This document shows positions 8,184 through 15,619 of a stretch of DNA of 64,000 nucleotides, in pieces. Origin of the DNA: DATBJJ01 sp963750915 (lineage in GTDB: Bacteria; Acidobacteriota; Vicinamibacteria; Vicinamibacterales; 2-12-FULL-66-21); assembly GCA_963750915.1 (NCBI GenBank), contig CAVVSF010000009.1, positions 186,001 to 250,000 of the forward strand, given 5' to 3'. The number at the start of each line of letters is the position of its first letter. The first letter of the stretch is position 1. The notes below the pieces were generated by a model. That model did not search any database and was not told the DNA's origin. It worked only from the letters and a program-made list of their open reading frames with translations. A program made the position numbers and the translations under genes.

Positions 8184-9070
8184 TCACGCATCCGGAAAAG
8201 ATCCTGTTCCCCGCGACCGCGGCTGGCAAGGCCATCACCAAGGGCGAGATGGCGAGTTACTACGAGGCCGTGGCGCCGGTGATGATCCCGCACATCAGCG
8301 GGCGTCCGATCACGATGGAGCGGTATCCAGGCGGCATCGACAAGAAAGGATTCATCCAGAAGGACGTGTCGAAGGGGTTCCCGGCGTGGCTCGAGCGCGT
8401 CGAAGTACCCAAGAAGGACGGTACAGTCCATCATCCAATCGTGACCGACGTCCGTTCGCTGCTGTGGATCGCCAACCAGAACACGATCACGCCGCACGTC
8501 TGGTCGAGCCGCGTGCCGGATCTCTCTCATCCCGACATCTGCGTCTTCGATCTCGATCCGTCGATCGACGATCGCAACATGCTTCGCGACGCCGCCCTTG
8601 GCGTTCGCGACATCCTCGACAAGCTGGGCCTGCCGAGCTGGGTCAAGACCTCCGGTTCCAAGGGCTTTCACATCGTTGTCCCGCTCGACGGCTCGGCGAC
8701 GACCGGCGAGGTCGATCGATTCGCGAACGGCGTCGGCGCGACGCTGGTCAAGCTCGCGCCCGATCACCTGACGCAGGAATTCGCGAAGGCCGACCGCGGC
8801 CGGCGGATCTACGTCGACACCGGACGCAACGGCTACAGCGCCACCTGGGCCGCGCCCTATGCCGTGCGGCCGAAGCCGGGCGCGCCGGTCTCGGCCCCAT
8901 GCACGTGGGAAGAGGTCGAAAGCGGCGACGTCGATCCGCGCACCTTCACCGTGGAGACGATGGAACCGCGCCTGGCGAAGGTGGGGGATTTGTGGGCGGG
9001 AATGCGGCGCCGGAAGCGCTCGCTGCGTCGCGCGATTGAAAAGCTACGCGCGATCGCCGGCGCCGTCTGA
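8180..9070 (+). CDS. ligD: LigD-type DNA repair polymerase/primase domain protein
   Basis: This 296-residue archaeo-eukaryotic primase-fold polymerase corresponds to the LigD polymerase module (PolDom). It begins ITHPEKILFP, the family hallmark. The catalytic carboxylates lie in VFDLDPS (residues 122-128), and TSGSKGFHIVVPL is the nucleotide-binding segment. RGRRIYVDTGRNGYSATWAAPYAVRP and the Trp-Glu-rich tail are also typical. It adds ribonucleotides or fills gaps at broken DNA ends before ligation by the preceding gene product. The ATG overlaps the stop of the ligase gene. The polymerase as a separate polypeptide is known in other bacteria. Confidence 0.9.
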   Translation: MITHPEKILFPATAAGKAITKGEMASYYEAVAPVMIPHISGRPITMERYPGGIDKKGFIQKDVSKGFPAWLERVEVPKKDGTVHHPIVTDVRSLLWIANQNTITPHVWSSRVPDLSHPDICVFDLDPSIDDRNMLRDAALGVRDILDKLGLPSWVKTSGSKGFHIVVPLDGSATTGEVDRFANGVGATLVKLAPDHLTQEFAKADRGRRIYVDTGRNGYSATWAAPYAVRPKPGAPVSAPCTWEEVESGDVDPRTFTVETMEPRLAKVGDLWAGMRRRKRSLRRAIEKLRAIAGAV

Positions 9071-9076
9071 GCGACG

Positions 9077-9769
9077 CTACTTGCTCGACCTGTCCAGCCG
9101 GATCATCGGCGCCAGCGCCGGCACCGCGGTCTTCAGCTCCTCCGCCACCATCCTGCCAACCACCTCGCTGCCCTTGGCATTGAGATGGGTGCGATCGATG
9201 CCGCCCTTCGGATCCCTCGGACTCAGATCCGCCCAGACATCGTCGCCGGCATGTTCCGCGTCGGCGAGGCTGATCGCGTGAAGATCGACGAGCGGCACCT
9301 GCTTCTCGCGGGCGACAGCCCGCACGGCCTCCACGTACGGCGTCTGCGTTGTCTTGATCGTGCCGTTCTCGTCGTAGATTCGCCGCACCAGCGACGTGAC
9401 GAGCACGGGGATCGCCGCCTGGGCGCGCACGTCATCGACGTAGCGCACGAGGTTCTGCCGATAGGTCGTCTGCGGATCGGTCTCCCGTTCGGGACCTTTG
9501 CCAGGCTCGTCGTTGTGGCCGAACTGAATCAGGTAGTACTGGCCCCGCTCCTTCAGTGCGGCGGTCCAGCGGCCCTCGTCGATGAAGCTCTTCGAGCTTC
9601 GACCGTTGGCGGCGGTGTTGACGACCTCGACACCGTTCGAGACGAACTGACGAAAGCCGGTTCCCCAGCCCGAGTCGTCGGTGACGGTCGAGTCTCCAAC
9701 CAGGACCACGCGAACTGGCTGGCTGGACGGTTGAGCATGAACCGCCGCCGCCACGAGAAGGAAACTCAT
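9077..9769 (-). CDS. SGNH/GDSL hydrolase, rhamnogalacturonan-acetylesterase-like
   Basis: This 230-residue esterase has the block I motif VLVGDSTVTDDSGWG with the catalytic serine, then NTAANGRSS (block II glycine/asparagine) and IQFGHNDEP (block III). DRTHLNAKG supplies the catalytic Asp and His. The arrangement is closest to rhamnogalacturonan acetylesterases and related carbohydrate deacetylases. The start is placed at ATG 9767-9769, giving a short signal peptide (MSFLLVAAAVHAQ). The in-frame sequence before it comes from a hairpin-rich repeat and looks non-native, although a few extra hydrophobic residues (SLALL) could belong to the signal. No Shine-Dalgarno is visible. Confidence 0.82.
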   Translation of the reverse strand: MSFLLVAAAVHAQPSSQPVRVVLVGDSTVTDDSGWGTGFRQFVSNGVEVVNTAANGRSSKSFIDEGRWTAALKERGQYYLIQFGHNDEPGKGPERETDPQTTYRQNLVRYVDDVRAQAAIPVLVTSLVRRIYDENGTIKTTQTPYVEAVRAVAREKQVPLVDLHAISLADAEHAGDDVWADLSPRDPKGGIDRTHLNAKGSEVVGRMVAEELKTAVPALAPMIRLDRSSK

Positions 9770-9787
9770 TAAAAGCGCGAGCGAAGC

Positions 9788-9907
9788 GGGGCCGCGGGGC
9801 CCCCGCGAGCGCCCGCCTTCGCACCGTGAGGTGCTTCGGCGAGGTCTCGCCGTAGCTTTCGCGGAGGCGGAAGCCAGTCGGGGAGTCCGAGGGGCGAAGC
9901 CCCTCGG
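9788..9907. repeat. Cluster of four perfect hairpins (REP-like intergenic element)
   Basis: Four perfect inverted repeats occur within 120 bp. They are GGGGCC/GGCCCC (9788-9803, 4-nt loop), GCACC/GGTGC (9821-9834), GGCGAG/CTCGCC (9838-9851, 2-nt loop) and CCGAGGGGC/GCCCCTCGG (9887-9907, 3-nt loop). No T-run follows on either strand, so these are not classic terminators. The block lies between two minus-strand genes and resembles a clustered repetitive extragenic palindrome. No related transposase gene is visible in the window. Confidence 0.7.
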
Positions 9908-9989
9908 TTGAGAAATTAGCACGGAGCGAGCATAGCGCCGAACCGCCCGCGGCCGAAGCCGTCCGGCGCCTGGACCGCGGCGCTGGCGC

Positions 9990-11894
9990 TTACCGGCCGA
10001 CCGCCACACCCACGTGCAGGAAGCAGCTGACCGCCGCGCCGCGCTTCGTCGCCGGCGCGAACGACCACTGCCGCACCGCCGCGAGAACGGCGTCGTCGAG
10101 CTCAGACCCGGCCTTTGACCGACGGAGCACGCTCGTGAGCGCCGGTCGGCCACTCTGCGATACCAGCACGCGGACGATGACGATCTCGTTGAGCGACTGT
10201 CCCTGCAGGTTGGCCGGCACCTGCGGTTCGACACGGCCGGTTATCTGCGGCGCCGAATCGACGCCGCGGGTTTCGTAGAACGGACCGATCGGCGACTCGG
10301 CAGGCGCCGCCGCGACCGGTGCAGGGGCGACCGGCTCGGGCTCTGGCAGCGCCGCGACAGAGGGCGCTGCGCCGACGAACGTCGGCGCGATCGCCGCCAG
10401 CTGCGGTGCCGGCGCTTCCGCACTCACTGGTTTCGCAGGAACCCGGGGCGCTGGTTTGCGCGTTGCCGCCGGTACGGCCGTGGGAGCCGCGACGGGCGCA
10501 CTCGGCGCGGGCACCGACGGCACGACGGCAGGCGCGGCGACTGCCTGAAGCGGTGCAGCTTTCTCCTCGGCGGCCGGCGCAGGCGTTGGACGCTTCGCCG
10601 GTGCCGCCGACACAGGCACGATCTCCTGGCTTCGTCCCAGCCACAGGCGGCTGAGCGGAACACCGATGGCGCCGACGATCAGTACGACCGCGGCCGCCGT
10701 CGCAAGGCTGCGCAGCGCACCGGACTTCGGCTTTGCCGCCGATGCCGGCTTGGCAGGGGCCGCCTGCTTTGGCTTCGCCGCTGGCGCTGGTGCCTCCTCC
10801 TCCGACGCGGGTGGTGCGACCACCGCGGCGGCCTGCGGCACTGCAACCGGCGCAGCCGCGGCCTCCGACACCGCGCCGGCGATGGCGACCTGATCTTCCA
10901 CGACCGAAACGGCGGCCGGGACGGGCGGAACCGGCGCCTCGTCGCGCTGCTTCAATTGGATGACCGGCATCACGATCGGTACGGCCGGTTCGTTCGTCAC
11001 GTCGACATCGGAGTTCTGGACGATCGCGACCTGATCCTCGGCGACCGGCGCCGCATCGACAGCCTCAGCCTGCTCGATCACCTTGCCTGCGTCGACGAGG
11101 GATGCGACGGGATCGACGGCCGCGACGAACGACGGTTCAACCGCCGCCGGCGTTTCGACATGGACTGTCGGCAGGATGCCCGCCGCCTCGAGTTGCGCGG
11201 GCGAGAGCCGGGGCAGCATCACCGTGGAGAAGTCGACGTCGGGCTGCACGGCGTTCGGCAGCGGTGTACTGGCGGCCAGCGCCGCCGGTTCGGGTTCGGC
11301 CTTGGGCAGAAGAACACTGAGATATTCGGCGGCCGCGTCCGCGGCATCACTGACGGGCGGCGCGTCGCTGTTGACCAGCGGGCTCGCGAACAGGACGCTT
11401 CTCGGCTCCGCCGCCGGCGTGATGTTGGCAAATGGAACGCGCGGCGCATTGGCGCTCAACCCCGATGGGGAGTCCGCGCGGCCGGCGGCATCGACGAAGG
11501 GCGACGCCGGGCTTGTCGCTGGCGACGGCGACGCAAAGGCGAAGGCGCTGGGCGATGCAAACGGAGAGGGTGGTTCCGGTGCAGACTCGAGCGCCTTGAA
11601 CAGTGCGTCGAGCTGGGCGGCGTGGTCGTCGTTCTCCGGCGCCTGCGGCTCCCCGGAGTTCTCGAGAACCGTATGGAACGCGCGCGCGCACGCGCTGCAC
11701 AAGTTGGCGACGCCGGCGGCGTCAGACGGCGCGCCGCAGCTTTCGCAGCGCCTCACGGCCGCGGGCGCCGCCGTGCCCGCGGGCACCGGCGCCGTCTCGT
11801 CGAACGGCAGCGCAGACTGCGTGCTCGGATCGACGGTCCACTCATCGTCGTCGGTCTTGCGCGTTTCGATTCGGTCTTCCCAGGGGTGCTCCAA
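9990..11894 (-). CDS. TonB-domain protein with N-terminal zinc ribbon
   Basis: This 634-residue protein has an unusual build. Near residues 50-70 there is a zinc-ribbon pair CESCG ... LCSAC in the cytoplasmic part. A long Ala/Pro/Glu-rich region follows. Around residues 395-425 is one membrane segment (SLATAAAVVLIVGAIGVPL) preceded by lysines. A second Ala/Pro-rich periplasmic linker leads to a C-terminal TonB domain: VEPQVPANLQGQ, IVIVRVLVSQSGRP, AVLAAVRQWSFAPATKRG. TonB domains pass energy to, or recognise, outer-membrane receptors. The start is TTG (11892-11894) with GGAGG six bases upstream, which decides this rare start codon. No ExbB or ExbD gene is nearby. Partner and substrate are unknown. 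Confidence 0.85.
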   Translation of the reverse strand: MEHPWEDRIETRKTDDDEWTVDPSTQSALPFDETAPVPAGTAAPAAVRRCESCGAPSDAAGVANLCSACARAFHTVLENSGEPQAPENDDHAAQLDALFKALESAPEPPSPFASPSAFAFASPSPATSPASPFVDAAGRADSPSGLSANAPRVPFANITPAAEPRSVLFASPLVNSDAPPVSDAADAAAEYLSVLLPKAEPEPAALAASTPLPNAVQPDVDFSTVMLPRLSPAQLEAAGILPTVHVETPAAVEPSFVAAVDPVASLVDAGKVIEQAEAVDAAPVAEDQVAIVQNSDVDVTNEPAVPIVMPVIQLKQRDEAPVPPVPAAVSVVEDQVAIAGAVSEAAAAPVAVPQAAAVVAPPASEEEAPAPAAKPKQAAPAKPASAAKPKSGALRSLATAAAVVLIVGAIGVPLSRLWLGRSQEIVPVSAAPAKRPTPAPAAEEKAAPLQAVAAPAVVPSVPAPSAPVAAPTAVPAATRKPAPRVPAKPVSAEAPAPQLAAIAPTFVGAAPSVAALPEPEPVAPAPVAAAPAESPIGPFYETRGVDSAPQITGRVEPQVPANLQGQSLNEIVIVRVLVSQSGRPALTSVLRRSKAGSELDDAVLAAVRQWSFAPATKRGAAVSCFLHVGVAVGR

Positions 11895-12147
11895 AACAGC
11901 CTCCAGCGTTGGTCACACGACCACGGCTGCCTGGGAGGCAAGCCCCCTGCCATGCCAGATCTGTTGTTTTGCTGAGATTCCTGCGATTTCCTGCAGGTCT
12001 CGTCACAGATTCGCGGCTGAACTGCCAAAGTTCGTCACTCGCGACTGCCAGAAAATGGCAGTACCGATTCGGCGCACGGTGGCGCACACGCTTCGTCAGG
12101 TTGCGCTCCGGTCCCGGAGTCCCGCTCCCGGCGTTAGGATCAACGCC

Positions 12148-13704
12148 ATGCGGACACCGATCATCGTTCTCGCCCTGGCCGTCATATCGTCGACGCAGCC
12201 GGCGCCTGCCCCGTCATCGCAGTTTCGCGACGCCGATCGGCGCACGAAGCTGGCGGCGTCGTACGCCGAAATCGATCGTCTCTTCTCGGACTTCGCCAGG
12301 GGCGCGCACGCGCCCGGGGCCGCGTGGGGAATCGTCGTCGATGGCGAGCTCGCGCACGCGGGCGCCTTCGGTGTCCGCGACGTCGCAGCCAGGGCACCCG
12401 TCGACGCCGATACCGTTTTTCGTATCGCGTCGATGACGAAGAGCTTCACCGCGATGGCGATCCTGCAGCTTCGCGATGAAGGCAAGCTCTCACTCGACGA
12501 TCCGGCCTCGCGGTTCGTGCCCGAGCTGAAGTCGCTGCGCTATCCGACCACCGACTCGCCGCGGATCACGATCCGCCACCTGCTGACGCATTCGGAAGGG
12601 TTCCCCGAAGACAACCCCTGGGGCGATCAGCAGCTGTCGGAGAGCGAGGCCGAGTTGTCGCGCATGATGCGCGGCGGGATTCCGTTCTCGAATGCCCCCG
12701 GCATGGCCTACGAGTACTCGAACTACGGCTTCGCGATTCTCGGGCGGATCGTGTCCGCGGCATCGTCGATGCCCTACGACGAGTACATCTCGCGCCGTAT
12801 CCTGCAGCCGCTGGGCATGACCTCGACGACACTGCACCCGGAGCAAGTGTTGGCGAGCCGCCGCGCCATCGGCTATCGATGGGAGGACGAGCAGTGGAAG
12901 GAGGAGCCGTTGCTGCTGCACGGATCGTTCGGCGCGATGGGCGGGATGCTGACGTCGATCCGCGATCTCAGCCGCTACGTCGCGTTGTTCCTCGATGCGT
13001 TTCCGCCGCGGGACGGCGACGAGTCGGGCCCGCTGCGGCGGGCGTCGCTGCGCGAGATGCAGCAGCCCTGGCGGCCGTCGGCGCTGCGCGTTACCCGCGA
13101 CGCGGTGAGCAGCGCTCCCGTACTGACGTCCGCGAGCTACGGCTACGGGCTGAGCGTGACGCAGACGTGTCAGTTTCGCGCTGTCGTCGCCCACAGTGGC
13201 GGCCTGCCCGGCTACGGGTCGCTCATGCGCTGGCTGCCGGACTACGGCGTCGGCATCATCGCCTTCGGCAACGTCACCTATACCGGCTGGGGCCGGGTGG
13301 TCGGCGAGGCCGTCGACCGGATGGCCGCCACCGGGGGACTCCAGCCGCGCGAGGTCAGGCCGTCGGAGGCGTTGACGCGGGCGCGGCGCGACGTCTCCCG
13401 GCTGATCGTCGGGTGGGACGACACGCTGGCCGACAGCCTCGCTGCCGAGAACCTGTTTCTCGACCGGTCGAAGGATCGCCGGCGCCGGGAGATCGAGGCC
13501 CTGGTGTCCAAGGTCGGGGGATGCTCCCCGCCGACGGGCTTCGACGTCGTCGAGAACGCGCTCCGAGGGCAGTGGACCATGAGCTGTGAGCGCGGCGCGC
13601 TGCGTGTGTCGATTACGCTCGCGCCGACCATGCCCCCCGCCGTCCAGTACCTGTCGGTGGCGCCGTCATCACCGGCGCCGGCGCCGCCGGCGACGTGCTC
13701 GTAG
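12148..13704 (+). CDS. Serine hydrolase of the beta-lactamase / penicillin-binding family
   Basis: This 518-residue exported enzyme begins with a short signal-like segment (PIIVLALAVISSTQ). The active-site SxxK is in IASMTKSF near residue 95, the YxN motif in YEYSNYGF near 193, and the third motif appears as HSGG in VVAHSGGLPGYG. This is the class C beta-lactamase / EstB / D-aminopeptidase group. The last 130 residues form a separate domain of unknown role that ends in a Pro/Ala tail. Reading open further upstream to 11083 overlaps the opposite TonB gene and is spurious; ATG 12148 is preceded by AGGA. Peptidase, esterase or peptidoglycan roles are all possible. Confidence 0.88.
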   Translation: MRTPIIVLALAVISSTQPAPAPSSQFRDADRRTKLAASYAEIDRLFSDFARGAHAPGAAWGIVVDGELAHAGAFGVRDVAARAPVDADTVFRIASMTKSFTAMAILQLRDEGKLSLDDPASRFVPELKSLRYPTTDSPRITIRHLLTHSEGFPEDNPWGDQQLSESEAELSRMMRGGIPFSNAPGMAYEYSNYGFAILGRIVSAASSMPYDEYISRRILQPLGMTSTTLHPEQVLASRRAIGYRWEDEQWKEEPLLLHGSFGAMGGMLTSIRDLSRYVALFLDAFPPRDGDESGPLRRASLREMQQPWRPSALRVTRDAVSSAPVLTSASYGYGLSVTQTCQFRAVVAHSGGLPGYGSLMRWLPDYGVGIIAFGNVTYTGWGRVVGEAVDRMAATGGLQPREVRPSEALTRARRDVSRLIVGWDDTLADSLAAENLFLDRSKDRRRREIEALVSKVGGCSPPTGFDVVENALRGQWTMSCERGALRVSITLAPTMPPAVQYLSVAPSSPAPAPPATCS

Positions 13705-13882
13705 GCATTGAGATTACGCAGGACGGTAACGAACGGCAGACCGTTGGTCCCTCTAGGTAAGTCAAAAGTCTGCCAGGCGAGGGTTTTTGTCCATTCGAGA
13801 GCGCGACGGAAGTGAAATTCCGGCAAGCCCTTGACCAGCGTTCGACAGCGGGGGCCGGGGCGGCCAGGGCTCGCAAGCCTGA

Positions 13883-13911
13883 CAAATCAAGGGGTTACGG
13901 CCCTTGATTTG
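13883..13911. repeat. Perfect 11-bp stem hairpin
   Basis: CAAATCAAGGG (13883-13893), loop GTTACGG and CCCTTGATTTG (13901-13911) form a perfect stem. CCTG and CAGG extend it after a small bulge. It lies in the 292-bp gap between the serine hydrolase and the small exported protein. It could end transcription of the hydrolase gene or be a relic of an inserted element; no T-run follows. I see no gene or tRNA in this gap. Confidence 0.6.
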
Positions 13912-13996
13912 ACAGGCGAGGAACCCTGGCGGCCGTAGCGTTCCTCGACTGGCCCTCAAGTTGCCGTTTGAGGAGCGTCAAGGAGCACACGTCCAC

Positions 13997-14416
13997 ATGC
14001 AGAGCCGGAAAAAGAACTTGGTCATCGCCGCTGTCATCGCCGTGGTGTTGTCGGTTGCCGCCGGCACCGTCGCCGCTCAGGATTACTTCTTCCCGCTGTT
14101 CAGTGCGTATGTCGACCATGTCGTCCCTGGCGATTCACCCTGCGGCTACTCGCCGGTGAAGAACGTCACCCCCACGACTTTCGAAGACACGATCATGTTG
14201 TATTACCTGTGCGAGGACAACCGCGTGATCGCGCGACGGTTCTTCCGCATGGGTGACGGCTCGCAGGTGCCGAAGCCCGTCTACGTCGTGCCCACGCCCG
14301 GCAGCCAGGCGCCGGCGCCGACGATCCCGCTACCGACTTCGATCTGCCCGGTTGGCTTCGTTGGCGCGACCGGCGGCGGCTGCGTGCCCCCGGATCACCC
14401 GCTCGCGGCTCGATAG
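13997..14416 (+). CDS. Small exported protein of unknown function
   Basis: This 139-residue product starts MQSRKKNLVIAAVIAVVL with a clear signal peptide ending near AAAGTVAAQ. The mature part holds four cysteines (PCGY, YLCED, SICP, GGCV) that could form two disulfides, and ends in a proline-rich segment followed by CVPPDHPLAAR. I do not recognise the family. An AGGAG lies about 11 bases before the ATG, a slightly long spacing; an in-frame ATG 12 codons earlier would spoil the signal peptide. A good rho-independent terminator follows at 14455-14486, so it is a single-gene transcript or the end of one. Confidence 0.7.
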   Translation: MQSRKKNLVIAAVIAVVLSVAAGTVAAQDYFFPLFSAYVDHVVPGDSPCGYSPVKNVTPTTFEDTIMLYYLCEDNRVIARRFFRMGDGSQVPKPVYVVPTPGSQAPAPTIPLPTSICPVGFVGATGGGCVPPDHPLAAR

Positions 14417-14454
14417 ATCCAGTTTCCCGGCTTCTCCCCCGAGGCCAGGCAGGG

Positions 14455-14486
14455 CGCCCGACATCGATGACGATGCCGGGCGTTTT
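14455..14486 (+). terminator. Rho-independent terminator
   Basis: CGCCCG-A-CATCG, loop ATGA, then CGATG-C-CGGGCG forms an 11-bp stem with one mismatch. It is followed directly by TTTTG (14483-14487). It lies 38 nt after the stop of the small exported protein and before the next plus-strand gene. Confidence 0.75.
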
Positions 14487-14503
14487 GCTGTACGCTCGCA
14501 GCC

Positions 14504-15418
14504 ATGGCAGGCATGGCAAGCACGACCGATCGCATCGGCTTCATCGGTCTCGGCGTGATGGGCAAACCGATGGCGCGCAACCTCATGGCGCGCGGTTTCA
14601 CGCTGGTCGTCCACAGCCGCAGCCGCGGTCCGGTTGACGAGCTGGTGGCCGAGGGAGCGACGGCCGCATCGACACCGGCCGACGTCGCCCGCCAGGCTCG
14701 CGTCGTCATGACCATGGTGCCGGATTCGCCGGACGTCGTCGCGGTTCTGGAAGGGAAGGACGGCGTATTCGGCGCGCTGCAACCAGGATCTTTGATCGTG
14801 GATCACAGCACGATCGCGCCGGCAGTCGCGCGGCGGCTCGCCGCGCGCGCCGGGGAGCTCGGTGCCTCGATGCTCGACGCGCCGGTCAGCGGCGGCGAGG
14901 TTGGCGCGATCAACGCGTCGCTCTCGATCATGGTAGGCGGCGAAGCAGCGGCCTTCGAGCGGGCGCGGCCGATGCTCGAAGCGATGGGCAACGCCGAGCG
15001 CATCATCCTGATTGGCGAGTCGGGGGCCGGCCAGCTCTGCAAGGTCTGCAACCAGATGGTGATTGGCGGCACGCTCGCCGCTGTCAGCGAAGCGTTTGCG
15101 CTGGCGCGCAAGGCGGGCGTCGATGCGGCAAAGGTCCGCGCCGCGCTGCTCGGCGGCTTCGCGAGCAGTCGTGTGCTGGAAGCGCACGGCGAGCGCATCC
15201 TGCAGGCCAACTACAAGCCGGGCTTCCGCACCAGGCTCTTTGCCAAGGACCTGCGCATCGCGTCGGATACGCTGCTGGAACATCGCGCGCCGGCGCCGGT
15301 CGCGGCGGCGGTACAGCAGCTCGTCTCGGCGCTCCTCGCTGACGGCAAGGACGATCTCGATTACTCCGCGCTCGCGACCGTGTTGTTCGATCTGGCCGGC
15401 GTCGACGCCCCGTCATAG
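14504..15418 (+). CDS. NAD(P)-dependent beta-hydroxyacid dehydrogenase (3-hydroxyisobutyrate family)
   Basis: This 304-residue protein is full length for the family. The Rossmann loop GFIGLGVMGKPMARNL begins near residue 12. The substrate-binding motif DAPVSGGEVGA lies near residue 125. The catalytic lysine is in GQLCKVCNQM near residue 178. Relatives reduce or oxidise 3-hydroxyisobutyrate, tartronate semialdehyde or succinic semialdehyde; the sequence does not tell which. ATG 14504 and ATG 14513 are both possible starts. It is preceded by a terminator, so it has its own promoter. The cytochrome / flavoenzyme cluster follows 200 bp downstream on the same strand; a functional link is unproven. 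Confidence 0.88.
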   Translation: MAGMASTTDRIGFIGLGVMGKPMARNLMARGFTLVVHSRSRGPVDELVAEGATAASTPADVARQARVVMTMVPDSPDVVAVLEGKDGVFGALQPGSLIVDHSTIAPAVARRLAARAGELGASMLDAPVSGGEVGAINASLSIMVGGEAAAFERARPMLEAMGNAERIILIGESGAGQLCKVCNQMVIGGTLAAVSEAFALARKAGVDAAKVRAALLGGFASSRVLEAHGERILQANYKPGFRTRLFAKDLRIASDTLLEHRAPAPVAAAVQQLVSALLADGKDDLDYSALATVLFDLAGVDAPS

Positions 15419-15619
15419 CCAGAAGCTCAGCCGCAGAAGTTCGCTAACACCCCGCCTGTCGTTAATCCAGATAACACGGCGTCAGCTCCAGCAGTGAGCG
15501 GTCTCGCGGCCGCCGCGCTGCGCTGCGCTGGTGCACGCGTCTGCACGCGCGCACAGATGGCGACAGGGCAGCGGTTTCTGCGCCTGTCGCGAGACGCCGG
15601 ATCCGATCGAGGTACTTCG

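Noticed and set aside
11083..12147. Long N-terminal extension of the serine hydrolase
   Set aside because: It is the mirror of the TonB gene; the signal peptide and AGGA site at 12148 define the true start.
13861..13935. tRNA or small structured RNA
   Set aside because: The hairpin does not fit a cloverleaf, and there is no recognisable T-arm or anticodon arm.
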